DNA from: UBA987 sp047620825
Lineage (GTDB): Bacteria > Bacteroidota > Bacteroidia > NS11-12g > UBA9320
NCBI GenBank assembly: GCA_047620825.1
Contig: JBLHOC010000118.1
Span: 1-10,183 of the forward strand
Length of the DNA stretch: 10,183 bases
Direction of reading: 5' to 3'
The position numbers and the translations under genes were made by a program. The notes below the pieces were generated by a model. The model searched no databases, was not told the DNA's origin, and worked only from the letters and a program-made list of their open reading frames with translations. Shown in pieces: positions 1 to 6,054 of the stretch. Within the stretch, counting starts at the first letter, position 1, and each line of letters opens with the position of its first letter.

Positions 1-234
1 CCGTTGTCATATGAGGGCGTTAACTCAATCGGCCTTAGACGACGTGGATTTTCACCTGAAAAGATTGCTGAAATACAAGAGATTTACAGAATGTTGTATT
101 TGAGAGGCATGAATAATGCAAAAGCATTGGCTAAAATAGAAGCAGAAATGCCTGCCACAAAAGAGCGTGATGAAATCATCAGTTTTATTAAGAGTTCCGA
201 CCGAGGCATTATGAAGGGATTCCTTTCCAGATAA
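1..234 (+). CDS. lpxA: Acyl-ACP--UDP-N-acetylglucosamine O-acyltransferase (LpxA), 3' end only
   Basis: This is the last 77 codons of a gene that begins left of the window; the frame is open from base 1 and stops with TAA at 232-234. LpxA transfers a 3-hydroxyacyl chain from acyl carrier protein to the 3-OH of UDP-GlcNAc, the first step of lipid A synthesis in the cytoplasm. What is visible is the C-terminal helical domain that follows the left-handed beta-helix: the GLRRRGFS motif, then a helix with the pattern IAEIQEIYRMLY, and the closing FIKSSDRGIMKGF segment, all characteristic of LpxA. The hexapeptide repeats and catalytic histidine lie outside the window. The TTG at position 4 is an internal codon, not the start. 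Only four bases separate the stop from the next gene, so the two are almost certainly co-transcribed. Confidence 0.93.
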   Translation, partial: PLSYEGVNSIGLRRRGFSPEKIAEIQEIYRMLYLRGMNNAKALAKIEAEMPATKERDEIISFIKSSDRGIMKGFLSR

Positions 235-238
235 TCCC

Positions 239-862
239 ATGTCTGTCGAGATTGAAATAAATGATATATCTAAACGCTTTAAACGCGATTGGATCGTACG
301 ACACTTTAAACACCACTTCTCCCCTTCAAATAAGATTGCCGTACTTGGTACTAATGGTAGTGGAAAATCTACCTTGTTAAAGATTATATCAGGTTTTGTT
401 GCCACAACAGAAGGTGAAATCATCTGGAAACTGGATGGCAAACCAGTTGATCCTGCTAACTGGCATCAACATTTCGCATATTCAGCACCTTATTTAGAGT
501 TGATCGAGGAATACACACTAGAAGAAAGTCTTGATTTTCATTTTAGTTTAAAAGCCGCAAGAAAGGATCTGGATTTAGATCAAGTCCTGATTGATTGTGG
601 TTTACAACCACACATGACCAAGCGAGTGTCAAATTTTTCAAGTGGCATGAAACAACGTCTTAAGTTGGTCCTTTCACTTTGTTCGGATGTATCTGTTTAT
701 TTATTAGATGAGCCGTGCTCAAATTTAGATGACCCAGGGATTGAGTGGTACAGAGAAATGATAAAAGACCTTCCAACAAACAAAACCATTGTTGTTGCCA
801 GTAACAATAAGCTAGAATACGAGTTTTGTGACATAATGGTAAACGTGTTAAAGCTGGGGTGA
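239..862 (+). CDS. Small stand-alone ABC-type ATPase with atypical Q- and H-loops
   Basis: This 207-residue protein is a single ABC nucleotide-binding domain without membrane segments. Visible motifs are Walker A GTNGSGKST (residues 37-45), the signature FSSGMKQR (133-140, in place of the usual LSGGQ), Walker B ending LLDEP (155-159) and D-loop SNLD (161-164). Two switch positions deviate. The Q-loop region reads YSAPYLEL (81-88) with no glutamine, and the usual histidine after the last core strand is replaced in VVASNNKLE (185-193). It begins four bases after the lpxA stop, so it probably shares that transcript. No permease gene is adjacent, so its partner, if any, is encoded elsewhere. A role in envelope or LPS export is only a guess from the neighbour. 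The protein is at the short end for this domain and lacks any regulatory C-terminal extension. Confidence 0.88.
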   Translation: MSVEIEINDISKRFKRDWIVRHFKHHFSPSNKIAVLGTNGSGKSTLLKIISGFVATTEGEIIWKLDGKPVDPANWHQHFAYSAPYLELIEEYTLEESLDFHFSLKAARKDLDLDQVLIDCGLQPHMTKRVSNFSSGMKQRLKLVLSLCSDVSVYLLDEPCSNLDDPGIEWYREMIKDLPTNKTIVVASNNKLEYEFCDIMVNVLKLG

Positions 863-880
863 TTTAACGTTTAATCTTCG

Positions 881-1603
881 CTACTTGCTCCAGACGTTAT
901 ATTTTACGATACACCACAATGCTCTAAAACCATCTTTCCATCCAATCTTCTTCCCATCTTCATACGTCCGACCATAGTATGAAATACCGATCTCGTAAAT
1001 GCGTACTTTAGGATATCTTGACATCTTTGCGGTGACCTCAGGTTCAAATCCAAAACGTTTTTCCTTTAGGTTTAACGATTGAATTATTTCACGCCTAAAT
1101 ATCTTATAACATGTTTCCATGTCCGTTAAATTCAGATTCGTAAACATGTTGCTCAATAAGGTAAGCATCTTATTACCTAATGTGTGCCAAAAGAATAAGA
1201 TCCGGTGCGGCTTACCGCCCATAAATCTTGAGCCATATACTACATCTGCTTCTCCCTCCTCCAACGGCCTCAATAAGTCGTTGTATTCGAAAGGATCGTA
1301 TTCTAGATCTGCGTCCTGAATTAACACATATTTACCAGTGGCACCTGCGATTCCAGTATGGATTGCAGCTCCCTTACCACTGTTTACAGTATGTTCCAGT
1401 AACCGAATATTTAACTTGGGGTTTGCCGCTTTGTAAGTAACAACTGCCTCAGAGGTGCTATCCGAGGAGCAATCATTAACAATAATGATTTCTTTTCCTA
1501 ACTGATTCATGAGTTCTACGTCACGAACTTTATCCAAAATCAAATGAATTGTTTTGCCCTCGTTATATGCAGGGATTACAATGGAAACAGCGTTATTTGT
1601 CAT
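881..1603 (-). CDS. Family 2 glycosyltransferase, DPM1/polyprenyl-phosphate sugar transferase-like
   Basis: This 240-residue GT-A enzyme most resembles dolichol-phosphate mannose synthase and bacterial polyprenyl-phosphate glycosyltransferases, which move a sugar from a nucleotide donor to a lipid phosphate at the cytoplasmic face of the membrane. Seen in the sequence: the N-terminal VSIVIPAYNE strand (6-15), NDCSSDST (43-50) for nucleotide binding, NSGKGAAIHTG (74-84), the metal-binding QDADLEYDP (96-104), VVYGSRFMGG (121-130), DMETCYKIF (161-169) and FGFEPEVT (184-191). The last four are typical of the DPM1-like group. There is no C-terminal transmembrane pair, so it is the short soluble or peripheral form. 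The donor and acceptor cannot be deduced. It converges on the ABC ATPase gene with 18 bases between the stops and no visible terminator, and diverges from mnmD across only 25 bases. Confidence 0.9.
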   Translation of the reverse strand: MTNNAVSIVIPAYNEGKTIHLILDKVRDVELMNQLGKEIIIVNDCSSDSTSEAVVTYKAANPKLNIRLLEHTVNSGKGAAIHTGIAGATGKYVLIQDADLEYDPFEYNDLLRPLEEGEADVVYGSRFMGGKPHRILFFWHTLGNKMLTLLSNMFTNLNLTDMETCYKIFRREIIQSLNLKEKRFGFEPEVTAKMSRYPKVRIYEIGISYYGRTYEDGKKIGWKDGFRALWCIVKYNVWSK

Positions 1604-1628
1604 GTATAAAACGGCAAATTAACATAAT

Positions 1629-2315
1629 ATGAACGACAAATCAGGTACAGGATCTAAAGTAATGATGCGACAGATTGTTCGTACAGAAGACGGTTCCACG
1701 TCACTTGAAATTCCAGATATGGATGAAATGTACCACAGTCGAAAAGGTGCCATAAAAGAGTCGCAATACGTATACATAGATCACGGTTTCAAGTTGGTGA
1801 CCAAAGACAGCATTGACTTATTAGAAATTGGGATGGGTACAGGACTAAACGTCCTACTCTCCTACTTGGCCTCAGGTACAACCAACGTAAATTATCACAG
1901 TCTTGAACCTTATCCACTTATCGCATCGGAATGGCAGCAATTAAACTTCTCTAAAATTCTAGGAGTCCCAAACGACTTGATTAAAACCATTCATACCTGT
2001 GAACATAATGCAGAAACTAAGTTGTCAAAAGATTTTTCATTGATTGTAAGTCATGAAAAACTAGAGACGATTGAATTTAAGAAGACGTATGACTTGATTT
2101 ATTTTGACGCCTTTGCGCCCAACAAACAGGAAAGTCCTTGGCGATTGAGTAACATCCAAAAAGTTTATGACTTATTGAATCCTGGAGGCATTTTGACCAC
2201 CTACTGTTCGCAAGGGCAGTTTAAACGAAACCTGAAGGCCGTAGGTTTTAATGTTACAAACCCTGAAGGACCAATGGGTAAAAGGGAAATTACCGTGGCT
2301 TTCAAATCTGAATAG
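1629..2315 (+). CDS. mnmD: tRNA (5-methylaminomethyl-2-thiouridine) methyltransferase MnmD
   Basis: MnmD is the stand-alone form of the MnmC methyltransferase domain. It uses S-adenosylmethionine to convert nm5(s2)U to mnm5(s2)U at wobble position 34 of certain tRNAs. Recognition rests on EMYHSRKGAIKES (34-45 approx.), the SAM-binding LLEIGMGTGLN (64-74), YFDAFAPNKQESPW (158-171), LLNPGGILTTYCSQG (182-196) and the C-terminal GPMGKREITVAF (214-225). The 228-residue length fits the family without the FAD oxidase domain found in fused MnmC. The start is uncertain. ATG at 1629 adds about 12 residues before the conserved core, while ATGs at 1662 and 1665 would place the start right at MRQIVRTEDGS, where homologues usually begin. 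No Shine-Dalgarno sequence favours either. Transcription is closed by the hairpin just after the stop. Confidence 0.9.
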   Translation: MNDKSGTGSKVMMRQIVRTEDGSTSLEIPDMDEMYHSRKGAIKESQYVYIDHGFKLVTKDSIDLLEIGMGTGLNVLLSYLASGTTNVNYHSLEPYPLIASEWQQLNFSKILGVPNDLIKTIHTCEHNAETKLSKDFSLIVSHEKLETIEFKKTYDLIYFDAFAPNKQESPWRLSNIQKVYDLLNPGGILTTYCSQGQFKRNLKAVGFNVTNPEGPMGKREITVAFKSE

Positions 2316-2317
2316 AC

Positions 2318-2350
2318 AAAAAAAAATCCCGCTCCAAAAGGAACGGGATT
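2318..2350. terminator. Bidirectional intrinsic terminator
   Basis: A stem of 11 base pairs with one mismatch (AATCCCGCTCC at 2325-2335 against GGAACGGGATT at 2340-2350) encloses an AAAA loop. On the minus strand the hairpin is followed directly by nine T residues (complement of 2318-2326), making a textbook terminator for the T9SS protein gene that ends at 2371. On the plus strand it begins 9 bases past the mnmD stop and is followed by the weaker AAATATTTTATT, so it probably serves the convergent mnmD as well. Confidence 0.85.
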
Positions 2351-2370
2351 AAATATTTTATTGTTTGTTC

Positions 2371-3672
2371 TTATCTAACTGTAAACTTCTTTGAAGCAGT
2401 GTAGTTACCAGCAGTAACAGTATATAAGTATATACCTGGCTTCAAGTTATTTGTGCTTAAAGTTTCAGTGTGACTACCTGCTGTTAACTCTGATGTCGTA
2501 CTAGTGATGCTCTTTCCAACTAAATCAAACATTTCGATGTAAACTGTTCCAGCTTGTCCGATAGCAAAAGGTATGGTAACCTCTGCATTGCTTGACGCTG
2601 GGTTAGGGAAGGCATTACCCAAACCATATCCAGTTAAATCGATGTCACCTATAGAAACGTTAGGAGATGCCAATTTGAATAAGCTATAAACATGTTGTCT
2701 AGCTAAAGTTCCTGGAGGGTTGTAAGGGAATGTCCATTCTGCTGCAGGAGCGCTATAACGTTGACGGGTAAATGCAAATACACCGTGGTTCATTGTAGTG
2801 TCTGCTAAAAATGCTGGATTATTAACGGTACCTTGACGTACAATTAACGGCATAAATGAATTGATTTTTGTATCTCCAGTTACAAGAGAGTCGTTTACAA
2901 TTGTATCTCCGAATTCGTAACTCATGCCCGGAATGAATGCAATGGTATAAGCAGTTAAACTAGAAGCACCAGTTGTAGATAAACCCGATTCAAATTCCAT
3001 AGTTCCTGAGAATGATCCAATGCTAGAGCTATAGAAATCAGCTGTAGATTCAGATATTGGGAATTTGTATTCTTTTGTTGGGCTTTCGCTTCTGTTAAGT
3101 GCAGGCGTATATGTTGTGCCAGCCGTTCTAGATTGGTCACTTTGCCAAGTTAAGGCAGATACATCACTATTATTAAACACTTGGATTAAAATAGTATCCG
3201 TAACACCTGGATTCGCATTCATGTACTTGTAGAAGAATGCGATTGAATCAACGGTATAAGCGTTAAATCTTGACAGTGGTGGTGTTTCTGGAATTAAAGC
3301 AAAGTGCTCACTTGTTGGATCAAACATTTGACCAACGCAAAATTGCCCTACGTGTGAAGTGTAAGGGTTGCCGTTATCATCATTGAAGATTTGAACAGTC
3401 AAAGAATCAGGCATTATTGAGGTTCCAGTAAAGTACGTGTAAGCTTCTCCGTTTTCACCAAGAGCCCCCATGTAACTATACCACTCTTCAACAGCTAGTT
3501 TTCCGTGTTTTTTTAATGTTTCTTTTGTGAATTGCGTAAGGTTTGTCTCTCCTACTAATTCCTGTCCAAAAGACTTGGAACTAATTCCGTTTTCGTTTAC
3601 TTGACCATTAGCCACAACTGCACCAGCAGCAATGATTCCAGTCGCAAACATTTTCGTAAATAAACTTTTCAT
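2371..3672 (-). CDS. Secreted protein with type IX secretion (type A) C-terminal sorting domain
   Basis: This 433-residue protein has a Sec signal peptide at residues 1 to about 23 (basic MKSLFTK, hydrophobic FATGIIAAGAVVA, cleavage near VANGQ). Its C-terminal T9SS sorting domain spans about 353-433. That domain starts with NAFPNPASS, contains VYIEMFDLVGK, and ends with LKPGIYLYTV and a final KKFTVR, the standard pattern of the type A domain. The protein should cross the outer membrane through the T9SS and be released or anchored to the surface. The region between (about 30-350) is rich in Thr, Ser, Asn and aromatic residues and looks beta-strand rich. I recognise no catalytic motif, so its function is unknown. 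A purine-rich AAAGGA lies about 9 bases before the ATG, one of the few Shine-Dalgarno-like sites in the window, and a good -7 box lies upstream. A strong terminator follows. Confidence 0.9.
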   Translation of the reverse strand: MKSLFTKMFATGIIAAGAVVANGQVNENGISSKSFGQELVGETNLTQFTKETLKKHGKLAVEEWYSYMGALGENGEAYTYFTGTSIMPDSLTVQIFNDDNGNPYTSHVGQFCVGQMFDPTSEHFALIPETPPLSRFNAYTVDSIAFFYKYMNANPGVTDTILIQVFNNSDVSALTWQSDQSRTAGTTYTPALNRSESPTKEYKFPISESTADFYSSSIGSFSGTMEFESGLSTTGASSLTAYTIAFIPGMSYEFGDTIVNDSLVTGDTKINSFMPLIVRQGTVNNPAFLADTTMNHGVFAFTRQRYSAPAAEWTFPYNPPGTLARQHVYSLFKLASPNVSIGDIDLTGYGLGNAFPNPASSNAEVTIPFAIGQAGTVYIEMFDLVGKSITSTTSELTAGSHTETLSTNNLKPGIYLYTVTAGNYTASKKFTVR

Positions 3673-3700
3673 TAATTATCCTTTTATATTATACTTTTTG

Positions 3701-3736
3701 CAAAAATATGCTTTCACAACAAATGTACATAACAAA
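3701..3736 (-). promoter_or_regulatory. Probable promoter of the T9SS protein gene
   Basis: On the minus strand, TATTTTTG (complement of 3701-3708) matches the Bacteroidota -7 consensus TAnnTTTG perfectly. A TTTG at the complement of 3733-3736 could be the -33 element, with a 24-base spacer that is slightly longer than the usual range. Transcription would start near 3694-3697, giving a leader of about 22-25 bases ahead of the ATG at 3672. The -7 match is good, the -33 assignment is tentative. Confidence 0.5.
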
Positions 3737-3745
3737 TTAGTTGTG
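3715..3745. repeat. Imperfect inverted repeat overlapping the promoter, possible operator
   Basis: CACAACAAAT (3715-3724) and ATTAGTTGTG (3736-3745) are inverted copies matching at 9 of 10 positions, separated by 11 bases, so the half-sites are about two helical turns apart centre to centre. The repeat covers the -33 side of the proposed promoter of the T9SS protein gene, where a dimeric regulator could act. It could instead form a weak hairpin after the upstream dehydrogenase gene, but no T-run follows it on either strand. Confidence 0.4.
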
Positions 3746-3773
3746 ATATGTCAGAATGTAGTAATCGTTGTAT

Positions 3774-4508
3774 TTAATCAATGTCACCTAACATTGGTCT
3801 AATCAAAATATCCTCTACAACAGTTTGTTGCGGAAGGTTATATGTATTGAGGATCATTGTTGCAATCGACTCCACATTTATAAACCTAGAATCAGGCAGT
3901 TCTGTACCATTCCACGAATCTGTTCTGGTTGCTCCTGGTAACACCGCAGTAACTCTAACGCCATCTGGCTTCAACTCCTCTCTTAATACTTTAGTTAAGC
4001 CATACTGTGCATATTTTGATATACAATAGGTGCCACCATTCTTATAAGGTGTAATACTTGCCGTTGAACAGATGTTAAAAAGGTGTCCTTTGTCAGAAGC
4101 TTTTAAAAATGGAATCGCAAGTTTAGAAAAGTAATACGTTGCATTTATATTCGTTTCCATCATTGAGGCAAACATGTCATCTGACTCATCTTGAATTCTA
4201 CCAGGATGGAATACACCGGCGTTATTCACCACTATATCAATCGTTTTAAATTTATCTGTGGCTTTGTTGAAAAAAGCATTCACCTTATCTCTATCTCTAA
4301 CATCACAGCTTTCAACGAAATAATCCAAATTGAGCGCTAACAATTCTTGTCTAAGCGTTTCCAGTTTTTCTTGATCTCTGCCACATGAAATAATATTGCA
4401 CCCTTGGTTCGCAAATGCCATTACAATTGCCTTCCCAATTCCGCGAGTACCTCCTGTGACCAAAACTGTCTTTTTGTCCATATTTATTGAGTTTGTTTCC
4501 ACAATCAT
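3774..4508 (-). CDS. Short-chain dehydrogenase/reductase (SDR), classical type
   Basis: This is a classical SDR, a Rossmann-fold NAD(P)H-dependent oxidoreductase acting on a carbonyl or alcohol substrate in the cytoplasm. Seen in the 244-residue frame: the cofactor loop TGGTRGIG (18-25), GR (43-44) after the second strand, which tends to go with NADP(H), CDV (68-70), NNAG (95-98), N120, and the catalytic Ser148, Tyr161 and Lys165 (YCISK). The PG motif is at 191-192. The substrate cannot be told; 3-oxoacyl reductase-like and serine/3-hydroxy-acid dehydrogenase-like members share these motifs. The ATG at 4481 (residue 10, beginning MDKKTVLVTGG) is the likelier start. SDRs normally begin just before the first strand, and a -7 box lies only 2 bases upstream of the 4508 ATG. 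It is divergent from the mlaE-like gene and lies 101 bases upstream of the T9SS gene on the same strand. Confidence 0.9.
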   Translation of the reverse strand: MIVETNSINMDKKTVLVTGGTRGIGKAIVMAFANQGCNIISCGRDQEKLETLRQELLALNLDYFVESCDVRDRDKVNAFFNKATDKFKTIDIVVNNAGVFHPGRIQDESDDMFASMMETNINATYYFSKLAIPFLKASDKGHLFNICSTASITPYKNGGTYCISKYAQYGLTKVLREELKPDGVRVTAVLPGATRTDSWNGTELPDSRFINVESIATMILNTYNLPQQTVVEDILIRPMLGDID

Positions 4509-4510
4509 GG

Positions 4511-4518
4511 CAAAACTA
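4511..4518 (-). promoter_or_regulatory. Candidate -7 promoter element for the SDR gene
   Basis: The complement of these bases reads TAGTTTTG, a full match to TAnnTTTG. No TTG was found at the expected -33 distance, so the promoter is only half supported. If real, transcription would begin at about 4507, at or within the first in-frame ATG (4508), giving a leader of roughly 25 bases before the ATG at 4481. Confidence 0.35.
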
Positions 4519-4530
4519 GTTGATTAAATC

Positions 4531-4559
4531 TTTGCTAAAACTTTAATCCAATATATTTA
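4531..4559 (+). promoter_or_regulatory. Candidate promoter of the mlaE-mlaF-S46 peptidase cluster
   Basis: TTTG at 4531-4534, a 17-base spacer, then TATATTTA at 4552-4559 (one mismatch to TAnnTTTG) fit the Bacteroidota -33/-7 layout on the plus strand. The predicted start near 4563-4566 leaves a leader of about 15-18 bases before the ATG at 4581. The 72-base spacer would hold this promoter and that of the divergent SDR gene. Confidence 0.45.
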
Positions 4560-4580
4560 CCGCTGCAAAATATTTATTAA

Positions 4581-5312
4581 ATGTTTAAGCACTTCGGCAG
4601 CTACTTAATATTCCTCAAACGCATGATTTCTCGACCCGAGAAATTCAGTGTCTACTGGGAACGCATCATATTGGAAATGAAAAACATCGGCGTTGGCTCA
4701 TTGGCTATTGTCGCTATCATTGCTTTTTTTCAAGGTGCCGTAACCACATTACAGATTGCTTACCAATTGGTGAGTCCATTGATCGCGAGTCCAGTAATTG
4801 GGTCGATAGTTAGTGACTCGTCAATGCTAGAGCTTGCTCCCACTATTACATGTCTAGTTCTAGCGGGTAAAATTGGCTCTCACATTGCGTCCGAAATTGG
4901 CACAATGAAGGTCAGCGAACAAATTGATGCATTGGAAATTATGGGTATTAATTCTAGGGCGTTTGTTGCATCTCCCAAAATTATCGCAGGTGTTGTAATG
5001 GTTCCTTGTCTAATTATCTTTTCGATATTCTTAAGTAATGTCGGTGGTATCATTGCTGGTAGCGCAAGTGGTATTCTAACACCATCTGAATTTATACAAG
5101 GTGCCCGGGAAAGCTTTCTTCCCTTTAACCTGGCGTTCTCATTAATCAAAGCCTTTGTTTATGCGTTTATCATAACCACTGTTTCCTCCTATCACGGTTA
5201 CATTACCGAAGGTGGTGCACTAGAGGTTGGTAGCAGTAGCACTAAAGCTGTTGTTTATAGTGCAGTGTTAATTCTATTTTCCGATTACTTATTAACTCAG
5301 TTACTACTGTAA
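4581..5312 (+). CDS. mlaE: MlaE/YrbE-type ABC transporter permease
   Basis: This 243-residue inner-membrane protein belongs to the MlaE permease family, which in the Mla and related MCE systems moves phospholipids or other lipids between the inner membrane and the periplasm. Hydrophobic segments lie at about 38-62, 84-97, 133-165 (two closely spaced), 184-202 and 222-242. The family signature is clear: ELAPTITCLVLAGKIGSHI (84-102), then SEIGTMKVSEQIDALEIMG (104-122), the loop that contacts the ATPase. HGYITEGGALEVG (205-217) is also typical. The start fits the expected amphipathic N-terminal helix; no Shine-Dalgarno is visible, only an A/T-rich leader. Its stop is two bases before the ATPase gene, so the pair forms a tightly coupled unit. 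No MCE-domain gene (mlaD) is next to it in the window. Confidence 0.93.
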   Translation: MFKHFGSYLIFLKRMISRPEKFSVYWERIILEMKNIGVGSLAIVAIIAFFQGAVTTLQIAYQLVSPLIASPVIGSIVSDSSMLELAPTITCLVLAGKIGSHIASEIGTMKVSEQIDALEIMGINSRAFVASPKIIAGVVMVPCLIIFSIFLSNVGGIIAGSASGILTPSEFIQGARESFLPFNLAFSLIKAFVYAFIITTVSSYHGYITEGGALEVGSSSTKAVVYSAVLILFSDYLLTQLLL

Positions 5313-5314
5313 AA

Positions 5315-6046
5315 ATGATTGAATTAATTAACGTCCACAAGTCATTTGACACTGTTGAAATACTGAAAGGTATTAATACCCAGTTTGTTCCTGGCAAAAC
5401 CAATCTAATTATAGGAGCAAGCGGTAGTGGAAAAAGTGTTTTGATGAAGTGTATGGTTGGCCTTTTAGAGCCCACTTCTGGTCAGATATTGTATGATAAA
5501 AGGGATTTTCATAAATTAGATAACAAGCAAACCAGAGAGGTTAGACGTGAAATTGGTATGCTGTTTCAAGGCAATGCCTTATTTGACAGCTACACCGTTC
5601 AGGAAAATATTGAATTTCCTTTAAAAATGTTTACAGACATGACACCTGCAGAGCGCTTAGATCGTGTAAACTTCTGTCTTGAACAAGTGCACCTTGAAGG
5701 GGCAAATATGAAATACCCAGCGGAGATCAGTGGTGGCATGAAGAAGCGTGTTGGAATTGCTAGGGCCATTGCACTTGATATTAAATACTTGTTTTGCGAT
5801 GAGCCAAACTCGGGTCTTGATCCAGTAACGTCTCGTGTAATTGATGAGTTACTGCAGGAAATCACAGAAGAATTTCAGATGACGACCATAATTAATACGC
5901 ATGATATGAAGACCGTCTTCGACATTGGAGATAAAATCATTTTTATCAATGAGGGTCATAAATGGTGGGAAGGCAAGAAAAGTGAAGTTCGGAATTCAGA
6001 CAATCCAGAATTAAAGGCATTTATTGATGCCTCTTATTTTAAATAA
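5315..6046 (+). CDS. mlaF: MlaF-type ABC transporter ATP-binding protein
   Basis: This is the ATPase partner of the permease just upstream. The 243 residues show all the functional ABC motifs: Walker A GASGSGKS (34-41), Q-loop Q85 in GMLFQGNALFD, signature ISGGMKKR (138-145), Walker B FCDEP (160-164) with D-loop SGLDP (166-170), and switch His196 in INTHDM. The GNALFDSYTVQENI stretch and the SGGM signature are characteristic of the MlaF/Ttg2A group rather than of nutrient importers. It would bind the coupling loop of the permease on the cytoplasmic face and drive lipid transfer. Unlike the small ATPase at the left end of the window, nothing essential is altered. Its stop is eight bases from the first peptidase gene, implying one transcript. 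Confidence 0.93.
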   Translation: MIELINVHKSFDTVEILKGINTQFVPGKTNLIIGASGSGKSVLMKCMVGLLEPTSGQILYDKRDFHKLDNKQTREVRREIGMLFQGNALFDSYTVQENIEFPLKMFTDMTPAERLDRVNFCLEQVHLEGANMKYPAEISGGMKKRVGIARAIALDIKYLFCDEPNSGLDPVTSRVIDELLQEITEEFQMTTIINTHDMKTVFDIGDKIIFINEGHKWWEGKKSEVRNSDNPELKAFIDASYFK

Positions 6047-6054
6047 TCGATAAT

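Noticed and set aside
52..441. Minus-strand open frame of 129 codons across the lpxA/ABC ATPase junction
   Set aside because: It is antisense to two genes with clear family motifs, and its translation is low in recognisable structure.
863..880. Terminator between the convergent ABC ATPase and glycosyltransferase genes
   Set aside because: The 18-base spacer shows no GC-rich stem or T-run; any terminator would have to lie inside a coding region.
1119..1440. Two plus-strand open frames of 66 and 70 codons inside the glycosyltransferase gene
   Set aside because: They lie wholly antisense to a well-supported GT2 gene, overlap each other, and their translations show no recognisable domain.
1615..1639. 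Possible minus-strand promoter for the glycosyltransferase gene (TTAATTTG with a TTG upstream)
   Set aside because: The -7 box has a mismatch in its conserved TA and the spacer is only 14 bases, too short for the Bacteroidota consensus.
3736..3773. Intrinsic terminator after the SDR gene
   Set aside because: The only inverted repeat nearby is AT-rich with an 11-base loop and no following T-run on the minus strand; an operator role fits better.
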